Assembly: GCF_965363235.1 (NCBI RefSeq)
Contig: NC_134841.1
Coordinates: 49,745,078 to 49,809,077 of the forward strand
Direction: 5' to 3'
Length of the DNA stretch: 64,000 nucleotides
Origin: Mytilus galloprovincialis
Lineage: Eukaryota > Mollusca > Bivalvia > Mytilida > Mytilidae
Numbering within the stretch: the stretch's first letter is position 1; each line of letters begins with the position of its first letter. Under the pieces are notes generated by a model that worked only from the letters and a program-made list of their open reading frames with translations, searched no databases and had not been told where the DNA came from. Below, piece by piece: positions 55,679 through 64,000 of the stretch. The translations under genes and the position numbers were made by a program.

Positions 55679-55985
55679 CTACAATCCCCTTCCCTTTCAT
55701 GAATGTGACCTACCGAATTAGACTATTTACCGGATTTGTAATCACATAAGCAACACGACGGGTGTCACATGTGGAGCAGGATCTGCTTACCCTTCCGGAG
55801 CACCTGAGATCACCCCTAGTTTTTGGTGGGGTTCGTGTTGTTTACTCTTTAGTTTTCTATGTTGTGTCATGTGTACTATTGTTTTTCTGTTTGTCTTTTT
55901 CATTTTTAGCCATGGCGTTGTCAGTTTGTTTTAGATTTATGAGTTTTGAGTGTATCATATGGTATCTTTCGTCCCTCTTTTATAA
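55679..55985 (+). mobile_element. 3' untranslated tail of the retroelement
   Basis: The tail includes AACACGACGGGTGTCACATG, 'gcttacccttccggagcacctgagatcacccctagtttttggtggggttcgtgttgttt', CCATGGCGTTGTCAGTTTGT and 'tggtatctttcgtccctctttt'. Pieces of it recur at 11.6, 42.9, 45.6, 47.0 and 59.9 kb, showing that this family leaves many 5'-truncated copies. The frame at 55762-56001 is a reading frame of the tail. Confidence 0.8.
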
Positions 55986-56058
55986 AAGAAACCCATTATA
56001 GGTCAAGGTACGGTCTTCAACACGGAGCTTAGGCTCACACCGAACAGCAAGCTATAAA
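55980..56058 (+). repeat. Right half of the repeat split by the retroelement
   Basis: TTATAAAAGAAACCCATTAT, 'aggtcaaggtacggtcttcaacacggagcttaggctcacaccgaacagcaagctataaa' continues exactly the repeat whose left half ends at 54238. TTATA is present on both sides of the inserted element and may be the target duplication. Confidence 0.8.
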
Positions 56059-56639
56059 ATATTGCGTAGTTTCGCGAGGACAGGCACAATTACATTTGGC
56101 AGGACTAAAACGGTAACCGTGAATCTTCATTATGTTTTGAACTAAAAAGATAGAACTATATTTCATCCCCTGAGTGCGTGTAAATACTATTGAACGCAGT
56201 TAAAATGGACCAGTTTTCGACATTGGTTTATATGAAAGGAAAAGACGAGACCAAGACGAGGCCAAGACAGCAGACGAAAGACAAACCCCAAAGTCAAACA
56301 CATCAACCTCTCCAACTGATATCAGGCGATTTGGATAGGTTATTTTATTGAATTTGGAAGAAAAAAAATGAACGTAGAAAAGACTGAATTTATATGACGA
56401 ATAGTTTGTGCTGAAATGTACACTCAAATCTTTTCGCTCTTTCATTTATATTTATCACTTCTACAAACAATGTAAGTTCTTGAGGAATTATATAAAAGAG
56501 AGAAATATACGGTTCAAATAATAAGATAATGATGGTCATTGTCTGTCGTATTTTCGAGTTGAATATGTCGCACTATGAAATCCTCCTCTGAATTGTCAGA
56601 AAAAAAATGTGTCAACCCGTAAGATGTATGTACAAGTGC

Positions 56640-56755
56640 TGATTTACGTATACCACTGTCCCAGGTTAGGGGGGGGGGGGTGGAATCCCGCTAACATGTT
56701 TAACATGTTTAACCCCGCCACATTCTGTATGTATGTGTCTGTCCCATAATTTGTC
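56640..56755 (-). repeat. 3' fragment of the GTGGTATGATTGCCAATGAG repeat, reverse orientation
   Basis: TACCACTGTCCCAGGTTAGG, a run of G, 'tggaatcccgctaacatgttt', a short duplication of AACATGTTTA, and 'accccgccacattctgtatgtatgtgtctgtccca' correspond to the end of the full-length copy at 9823-10192. The frame at 56666-56929 begins inside it. Confidence 0.75.
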
Positions 56756-57059
56756 GTCATTGTCTACATAGTGTAAAGTTTCATCATTGGCAATTTTTTG
56801 TAGGATGTTGTTTGCTCTACTAATGTATTTGAATTTATCATCTAACCGTGGGCACAGTCCTGATACCACTACATTCTCGCTTACCGATTTTGCCTTTAAT
56901 GCTAGTGTCATGTAATCGTCATAAAACACATCGGGGTTGAAAAACGAATATTATTAGATGTTTTATGAAAAACTTGAAATTTTTATTTCCAGGAAGCAAA
57001 ACGATTTGTTGTCCATATCATATACACGTTTTAGTTATACGTAAGAAAATAGTCTTCGC

Positions 57060-57200
57060 ACCTCCAGGTGCCGGATTTTCTCGCTGCGTTGAAGACCCGT
57101 TGCTGGACCGTCTTCGGTTGTTATCTGATCTTTGGTATGGTTGTTGTCTCTTTTTGACATCCTCTCCACTTCCATGTTCAATTTCCTTGATCAAATATAT
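57060..57200 (-). repeat. GGGGAATGTGTCAAAGAGAC-family repeat, reverse orientation
   Basis: 'cacctccaggtgccggattttctcgctgcgttgaagacccg', 'cttcggttgttatctgatctttggtatggttgttgtctctttttgacatcctctccacttccatgttcaat' is the family on the minus strand. With the plus-strand copy at 57585-57735 it forms an inverted pair about 390 bases apart. Confidence 0.8.
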
Positions 57201-57436
57201 ATGGTATTATGTATAGTAAAAACAAGTGTTCGATGAACACCAAACGCTGAACCCTATTGTGGTAAAAAATTAAAACAGCGCTTTATATACATGTCATGCG
57301 GCCGATGCGCTTTTCTGGAGATACCTTCATGATCCTTCATCTGAACGCTCAAAGCTAAATGTTAAAAAGCCACGGATGTATAAGAACCGAAATAGTTGAA
57401 GAGCTGTATAACAAAAAAGTACCTAAAATATCGGAA

Positions 57437-57485
57437 AAGAAGATGGGGTATGATTGTCTCTTTGGCAATTATACCCCATCTTCTT
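57437..57485. repeat. Short hairpin made of two repeat heads
   Basis: AAGAAGATGGGGTATGATTG at 57437-57456 is followed after 8 bases by 'caattataccccatcttctt'. These are two heads of the GTGGTATGATTG family in head-to-head orientation, with arms of about 20 bases and two mismatches. Confidence 0.75.
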
Positions 57486-57584
57486 ATTTCTATAAACTTA
57501 ATATTATTTGTAAATATATAGACACAAGCAATAACAAAAGAATAGTTGCAAATATTTTGTGTATAAATTAGATCACATGCATAT

Positions 57585-57735
57585 GATAAAATTGAGAATG
57601 GAAATGGGGAATATGTCAAAGAGACAACAACACGACTAAAGAGCAGACAACAACCGAAGGCCACCAATTGGTCTTCAACGCAGCGAGAAAAATCCTGCAA
57701 CGGAGGTGGTACTCAGCTGGCCCCTAAATAAAATT
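57585..57735 (+). repeat. GGGGAATGTGTCAAAGAGAC-family repeat
   Basis: 'taaaattgagaatggaaatggggaatatgtcaaagagac', 'gactaaagagcagacaacaaccgaaggccaccaattggtcttcaac' and CTCAGCTGGCCCCTAAATAA match 11928-12085. The minus-strand frame at 57362-57700 is an artefact of this copy. Confidence 0.85.
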
Positions 57736-59003
57736 GTGTACAAGTTCTGTAAAAATACCAATTTTTAATACATTATTTTTCATGAATATATTTAAAGAAG
57801 TGAAAAGTCAAATTATCCTATACGATGATGTGCCTTTAGCAAACTATCCATCTTAAACTTTCTAAGTCCAGATTTTAGAGTTGTGATTAACTTTTTGTTA
57901 CCTATACATAAGTATTCGAATTTCTTTATTGAAGTATTCATATTTAAGTTATACTCTAAAAGTTGGCGAGGGGATCTATGTTCTTCTCAACGTCTTAAAT
58001 CCGGCAATAAAACTGACCCTGTAAAGAGGGGGTATTCAATATGGATTATCTGCATTCTAAAGATCATCAAGGGCAACAGCTCTTTGAGAGACTGTAGGTA
58101 ATGTTCCACAGAATGATTACTTTGCTGATAAAACATAAAGTAACATGAGCATCACAACCATTTTGTAATGAGTTTTGCTTTAATCATGCAGTGAAAAACT
58201 TTTGAAAATTTAATTATATATATAGTTAATTCTTGTCTCATAATTATGACGTTTTACTGAGGTGCATGGATAAAACGGCACTATATAGATATAAATTTTA
58301 TTTAATTGGTAGAAAGAGCGCGCTAAAACTTGGGTCAGCTGGTCTGTGTCACTAGATATCTGCACTTAAAAAGAACCGGTCTTTTAAGACACCGACCAAC
58401 CAACCTGTATCATTTTTTTTTTTAAACAAGACGGATACATTCACTCATCGCTGTATACTTGAATATCTTGTCAGGAAGTCGGAATGTATATTTTGTTTCA
58501 TATTCTTCTTTTAATTTCTTAAATTGAGTTTTGTTTTACGTATATAAGTCCATAAGGATATGCGTAGAAATGCGACGTATTTTTCAAATCTAAAAAAATA
58601 TACCTGATCTAGTATACTGTAGATAGTGATTGTGATTGCGTCATGTGTTTTTGATTAATTATTATATGCAGAAAATCGTCCTGTTGTGCACCAACCATGC
58701 AATTTTAAAGATACATAACCTCACAAGTTTTAAAATTCTACTACTAGTATCTATAGTGTTAATATCGTGATAAACTGTCTAGTGTTGTGGAATTTATATA
58801 TGTCTCTCACAAATGAAGTAAATGTTATTGTTAGATATATCAATATCGCATTAAATAAACGGTTGGGGTAAAATTGGAAAGTGCGGGTAAACAGTTATTA
58901 TTGTGTATATATATAGTAACATATTTACAGTTAATAACTTATTCATTATATATACTCGTTGAACTTAGTTTCGGCCTTCGATATTATGATCATATTATTA
59001 TGG

Positions 59004-59161
59004 TATTAATGAATGGGTGTTTTTATATTGGCCCTGTTATATGTCCAAGGTCTGTAATAATGATCGAGGAAGTCTGTAATAGCCCGAGGCAACGCCGAGG
59101 GCTATTACAGACATCCGAGGACATATAACAGGGCCATTATAAAAACACCCATTTCTTAATA
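59004..59161. mobile_element. Inverted-repeat element with nested palindrome
   Basis: The outer arms 59004-59046 and 59119-59161 are 43 bases long with about two mismatches (GGGTGTTTTTATATTGGCCC against its complement). Inside, GTCTGTAATAGCCC and GGCTATTACAGAC pair around a short GAGGCAACGCCGAG centre, so the whole 158 bases fold as one hairpin. I take it as a fold-back MITE. The frame at 58874-59128 crosses it and is not a gene. Confidence 0.85.
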
Positions 59162-59490
59162 CATTTATTAACCAACTGAACAAAAGTGTATGTGTTGCTG
59201 CTAACTTGGTGTACTGTCTTACTCTTTTAATGACAGTTTAGTTTGAACAAAATGATTTGTACTTCACCATTATAAAGCTTTAAATATACCAAATATCCAA
59301 GATATTAAGTTGAAAGATATATGTGTTAAAAACAGGATGAACAGTGATCCCTTTATATGGTTCTTTAATGTTGGTTGCTAGTTACTAAATAAAATAAAAT
59401 ACAAAAAGGTATTATACTCTTTACAACTTAGATTTATAACTTTATCAAAAACCCAAACAGGGCTAAATACAGACTAACTGGGCATTAACA

Positions 59491-59604
59491 CAGGGCCATT
59501 ACAGAAAAACTGGGCCATTACAGAAAAACAGGGCCATTACAGAAAAAACAGGGCCATTACAGAAAAACAGGGCCATTACAGAAAAACAGGGCCATTACAG
59601 AAAA
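59491..59604 (+). repeat. 19-20-bp minisatellite, six copies
   Basis: Six copies of CAGGGCCATTACAGAAAAA begin at about 59491, 59510, 59529, 59549, 59568 and 59587. Copy 2 has TGGGCC for AGGGCC and copy 3 has one extra A. The unit combines two words of the inverted-repeat element 330 bases to the left (CAGGGCCATTA and ATTACAGA). Confidence 0.9.
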
Positions 59605-59924
59605 TATGTAAATTTTAATAAACAGTCACTTTTGGCAATAATGCACTTAGTTGGTTAATAAAGTATTATAAACATCAATCCTATAATTGGCTTCGCTTAA
59701 TTTAGTTATTCCAATTTATCCCAATATAATACTCGTCTAGTATTAACAGCAATAAAAGTCCTTTTTCAGATTTGGATATTTCATTTCACATGGGGAAATC
59801 AAAGCATCTCTCCTTTCCTTTTGTTAATTTTCCGTTTTGGATGTCGATGTTCCTTCTGTTACTTCTTACGTTATCCCCCCCCCCCCCACCCCCATTTGTT
59901 TCGCCAACGAATGAGACTCGTAAC

Positions 59925-60060
59925 TGAACTTGTACTTTCGACGAGCAATATGACGGGTTCCACTATAGTAGAGCAGGATTTGTTTACCCTTCCGAAGTAC
60001 CTGAGATCGCCGTTTATCGTTGGTGGTGTTTCGTGTTGCTCATATGAAGTCGCTAGTTTC
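59925..60060 (+). mobile_element. Diverged 3'-end fragment of the 54-kb retroelement family
   Basis: 'cgagcaatatgacgggttccactatagtagagcaggatttgtttacccttccgaagtacctgagatcgcc' and 'ttggtggtgtttcgtgttgct' match 55745-55845 in order. The frame at 59821-60189 covers it and is not a gene. Confidence 0.75.
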
Positions 60061-60199
60061 CAAGGTTGTTATGTTTGTGAATTTATCGGTCTTTTTTCAA
60101 ACTTTTTGTTTTTTATGTTACATCTAATAGAAACTCAAATTTACAAAAATGATCAGCAAGACCATATCCTCAAAAAATTACATTGTTGAAGTCGTCTGA

Positions 60200-61430
60200 C
60201 GATCCCTTACTGGAGCCATTGTCCTTTAATTGACTATTTTTACCATTATTTGCGTTTTTGCCTACATGTGTAAAATCTGGGGGAAAAAAATATAAAATAT
60301 AGACAGAAAATGAGGAAAAGGAAAAATAACCAGCAAGATCAAATAATAAAGCTGATTGAAATCGTCTGTTTACTCATTTTTAGAGTTATAAGCTGTTCAA
60401 TGACGATGTCTACCAATTTCCAGACTTCTATACTTCTTATTTTAAAAACATAATAGATAGAATACTGCATGATAGCTACTTTAAATAGCAAAATGACAAG
60501 TAAGATGAGATTTACAAATAAGACAACATGCATTTATAGCTTAAATCGTTAATCTTCTCCTTATTAGAGTTCTAGCTCTTTAATAATGAAATTAAAGGAG
60601 ATGAATATACAAATTGATCAGAAAACAAGATCAACAAAAAGTCATTTTTGTCTTGAACTTAATTTTGCTTCACAATACTGGAGTATTACCATTGTTGAAG
60701 ATGTACATAGACCTATATATATATTTGTGAGCGACACATGCTCTTGAGACTGTATATGTTTATTGTAAAAGGTTATGCTTTTCTCTCAGACGTCTTTGCA
60801 CAAAATATATGTTCTGATTAATAATTCATTCTGGGAGAAAACAATTTATTAGTTGCTATCAGCTTTAAACTATAGAGTTTGGTTCCTATGTTATTTTTTT
60901 AAGGTTTTGTTGGGCTGTGTTACACCTTTGACTCCAAGCATTTAGGAGGGTTGATTGGTAACAAACAAATTTAAACCCCGATAAATTCTTCGTTTTATAA
61001 AAAAAAAAGAGAAGGATATGGGGTATCCATTCATGACACAGAGTCAGTACATGCACTGAAAAAAAGCAAAGAAACAGCGCTTTAATTGCTGTTCTCCAAG
61101 ACTGCTCTCTTGTCCCAATTTAGATCATGTACAAGTATATAATCAACTATAATAGTATGTTGTGCGAAATATATTTTGTTGTAACCCGTAGCCGTCTTTT
61201 GCGTCTGTACCTCTTTATATTACGATATGACATTTAGTTTTTTTTTTAACTAGAGTAATAAAATGTAGGAGTAACACAGGATCTAAGCACGCGAATGACC
61301 CTTGTACAGCTCATATACAGGTTTGGAACTCGTTTGACTTGGGCTTTAACTCGGAGACACGTATAGATTCATGCAAAACTCGCTGTCAGAAAAACGATTC
61401 AGCTCAATATATCGATACTTTTTTAACTCA
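60200..61430. other. AT-rich region, nothing recognised
   Basis: No splice-supported frame, recognised repeat or RNA gene was found. The frame at 60339-60533 is short and hydrophobic without other support. Confidence 0.4.
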
Positions 61431-61434
61431 CTTG

Positions 61435-61832
61435 CCGTTTTTGTTTATTATCTTGAATATTATAATAGATAGAGATAAACTGTAAACAGCAATAATGTTC
61501 AGCAAAGTAAGATCTTCAAATAAGTCAGCATGACCAAAATGGTCAGTTGACCCCTTAAGGAGTTATTGCCCTTTACAGTCAATGTTTTAACAATTTTCAT
61601 AAATTTTGTAATTTTTTTTTAATTTTAACAAAATATTTTCCTCTGTAACTAATGGGCCACATTATATATAGATAGAGATAATTGTAAGAAGCGAGAATGT
61701 TCAGTAACGTAAGATCTACAAACACATCACCATCACCAAAACACAATTTTGTCATTAATCCATCTGTGTCTTTTGTTTAATATGCACATAGACCAAGGTG
61801 AGCTACACAGGCTCTTTAGAGCCTCAAGTTAC
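61435..61832 (+). repeat. Truncated copy of the 'AGCTCACCTGGCCC' bivalve repeat
   Basis: 'gtttattatcttgaatattataatagatagagataaactgtaaacagcaataatgttcagcaaagtaagatct', GTTGACCCCTTAAGGAGTTA, 'caccatcaccaaaacacaattttgtcatt' and the end 'ccaaggtgagctacacaggctctttagagcctc' match the last 400 bases of the block at 13551-15705. The left part with the AGCTCACC head is missing. Confidence 0.85.
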
Positions 61833-61939
61833 TTGTTTGCACCACAATTTTTTTATTGAATGGTGTTTGGTTAAATTCTATATACTAGTATTAGAAAATA
61901 ATGTATATGTGTTTAGGACAAGAACAAATTAACAATAAA

Positions 61940-62400
61940 TACAATGCCGTGCGAGATAAAGTTCGAGATATTCTGAGCTGCCATGTACTGGCAAATGAGG
62001 GTATGTTGGATAGGGACAGCATGGCAACAGGCCATCTACAGACCCTTTAAAGCATTGTCGCAAGGGCCCTCAACGTGCAGATAGTGTGGAACTATCTACA
62101 ATAGCTATTAAGTTAAACGCACACATTCTGACCGGACGTTGCCGCGTACTTATACACCCCTCACACCAAACGGAAGTCCCACGTTTACGAGGGTTTTACT
62201 GTCAGTTTGAAAAAGAACAAAGTGACAATTTTTCTATTCAATAGTCACCCTTGGGAACACATCACAAATAAGGAAGCATTGATAAAGATAACTGTTAATA
62301 TGGACTTCTAAGTCGGTGGAAAACTACTGCCTGGGTTCGCAACGTTGTCTGGCGGGATGTATAAATATGCAGTCACGTCAAGTCTGATTTCAAGGACTTC
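61940..62400. other. GC-richer unexplained stretch
   Basis: Between about 61975 and 62370 the base composition is clearly richer in G and C than the surroundings (GGGACAGCATGGCAACAGGC, 'gaccggacgttgccgcgtac', 'cggaagtcccacgtttacgaggg'). No frame is open for long. It may be the decayed body of a mobile element or an old gene fragment; I could not identify it. Confidence 0.35.
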
Positions 62401-62409
62401 ACTTTTTTT

Positions 62410-64000
62410 TATATATTTTGTTGCTAGAAAATAACACGTGCACATGTATCAATTCAAGAAACAGTCGGATATCACTTGTTTCTTCTCAAGTTGACTAATA
62501 ACCTCCGCGAAACCTGTGACTTTTGACGGTAATATTTCTGTTACGATTGCTCTAAAAAGATAAATTAGAAGTCCGGATTATTGGACTTTAGTTAAGTTAA
62601 GTCTGATTTTAGTTCAGTTATTAAATCCAAAGCATGTTTGGAACTTTTGTATCTCTGTGTATGTTTATGAATTGTAGCAACACCTTTTCGAATGTATCAG
62701 TCAGTATATGACATAATTTTATAACTTCTTTCTCAGATGATCTGTTCTTTTGACAAGTTCTTATTACTTCTACTCTTGCACAGTTCCTGTCTGCAATCCA
62801 TGCCTTTTTTCCCCTTTTTTCAGATTTTACTTGAATTTATGATTGTTACGTCCTATATTTATATATGAGATATTTCCTACTGGACGTTTTGTATCAATAT
62901 TGATAATTATGTTGGCTTTCATTTTTGATTCTTTACTTTTATGAAATAACACAAAGAAGAGTAGCACACAATTTATTTCCGGATTAACAGAATCAATATG
63001 ATAAATGTATTCGATCTATAGTCCATAGACACTCTCACTGGTTCAGATGTGTCTATATGTTATGTTTGCATTTTAACACATCAGGGTTTTGCTTTTTGCA
63101 ATAAAGTATATTATTATTATATGTTTTTATCCTATGAATTGATTTTTAATTGACTGAATCACGGCCAAAATAGGCGTAAAGTATTATCTATTGGACTTTA
63201 TCTGTCATTGTTTTTGTAAAAAAAATTAATTAGGACAGATTCACTCAGCTTTGAACAAAAATTTGAAATAATAGATCCGTTACAAAACTCGTTTCGTCTA
63301 TGGCAGGTCGTCGTCGTTTTTTTCTTTATCATTCTTTATTTTATCATCATGACGATAAATATATATATTAATTATCTTAAATATCATTATTGATTTATTT
63401 TGAAATTAGTTTGTTATTGTCGTTATTTTTCTTCTTATTAATATTATTATCATGCATTGAACGCATTGATATCCTATTTACATTGACGGAACCCTGGCAT
63501 GATAATAACAATTTTTTTTTAAATCTTTGATCATTGAGGAAATTCTTAGTTCTTCTTCCATTTGTATGATTCACAGATATTTTGTTGCTGTGGTTTTTAA
63601 AACTTATTGGTATAAAAATAAACACTAAAATAAATATAGAAATCACATATTCAATTTCATTTATTATAGCACAAATAACATCAAAATGCATCTCTTGCAA
63701 CAACTGCATATGTTTTCAATTATAAAGTATTTATTTATTTTAAGACATGTTGCTTTTTTGTTCATCGGTAATTAAAATAATTTTAAAAGTTTAAAGCAAT
63801 ATCAGTAAAAATAAAATAAATAAATTCTAAAATAATAATTTGAATTTCCTTTGAATTTTTACAAAACTATCTTTTTAAAAAGCCGTAATATTATTACGAG
63901 ACAAGTTATATTTATTTTATAATAAAACTATGCTAAAACGATATCCTCTTCGAGTTTAATAGGTTCAAAATTAAATTTTTGTACTTATAATTTTTGAACA
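62410..64000. other. AT-rich right end, nothing recognised
   Basis: The minus-strand frame at 63395-63709 is low in complexity towards its end (repeated Asn/Lys codons from ATT-rich DNA) and has no start or splice support. No other feature is seen. Confidence 0.4.

Noticed and set aside
58020..58104. Short frame MDYLHSKDHQGQQLFERL before a GTAATG
   Set aside because: It is only 18 codons, its stop falls at the donor-like site, and overlapping frames look equally open.
59491..59604. CRISPR-like repeats
   Set aside because: There are no spacers between the 19-base units; it is a minisatellite.
1..64000. tRNA or rRNA genes
   Set aside because: No tRNA cloverleaf with matching A and B boxes and no conserved rRNA stretch was noticed on either strand by eye; a covariance-model scan would be decisive.

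Overview
The window looks like nuclear DNA of a bivalve mollusc, most likely a mussel of the genus Mytilus. It is AT-rich and its genes are split into short exons by introns with GT..AG borders and one GC..AG border. The space between genes is filled with short interspersed repeat families I recognise as typical of mussel genomes, such as the 'GTGGTATGATTGCCAATGAG' family, the 'GAAACGCGCGTCTGG' family, the 'AGCTCACCTGGCCC' family and the 'ATGCCCCACCTACGATAG' family. There is no prokaryotic gene organisation, no operon, no CRISPR array, and I found no tRNA or rRNA gene. The species call is from repeat recognition and was not tested by a search.

Three genes can be assembled exon by exon with consistent splice phases. 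(1) Positions 7250 to 2342, minus strand: a nine-exon gene for a 453-residue intracellular, mainly helical protein of unknown function that resembles BAR/F-BAR or other coiled-coil proteins. (2) Positions 9651 to 17008, plus strand: a five-exon gene for a secreted ependymin-related protein of 190 residues. Its third intron starts with GC and its fourth intron of 4 kb carries a roughly 2.1 kb tandem repeat block and a 0.8 kb repeat that ends in a palindrome. (3) Positions 22669 to 20338, minus strand: a two-exon gene for a 592-residue type II membrane glycosyltransferase of the GT61/DUF563 type, whose first coding exon is only 30 bases. These genes are not functionally linked in any way the sequence shows.

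From about 23 kb onward the window is mostly intergenic or intronic. It holds isolated exon-like stretches (27.6, 30.5, 31.3, 35.5, 36.7, 38.5, 39.3 and 39.7, 43.8, 44.0, 47.9 and 52.9 kb) that have splice-like borders and coding-like reading frames but that I could not assemble into recognisable genes. A small start exon sits at the extreme left (274 to 133, minus).

Mobile elements are the main content of the right two thirds. They include a 5'-truncated and frameshifted Penelope-like reverse transcriptase at 54.2 to 55.7 kb, inserted into a short interspersed element; an 829-bp hAT relic with an 8-bp target duplication and a fragment of transposase (49.3 to 50.1 kb); a 278-bp PIF/Harbinger-type MITE with perfect 41-bp terminal inverted repeats and TTA duplications (37.4 kb); several long hairpins; and tandem arrays with units of 19, 26, about 340, about 411 and about 502 bp. 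No unmistakably new biological system was found. The most unusual items are the uncharacterised nine-exon gene, the GC..AG intron, the palindrome with an adjacent derived minisatellite at 59.0 to 59.6 kb, and the nested retroelement insertion.
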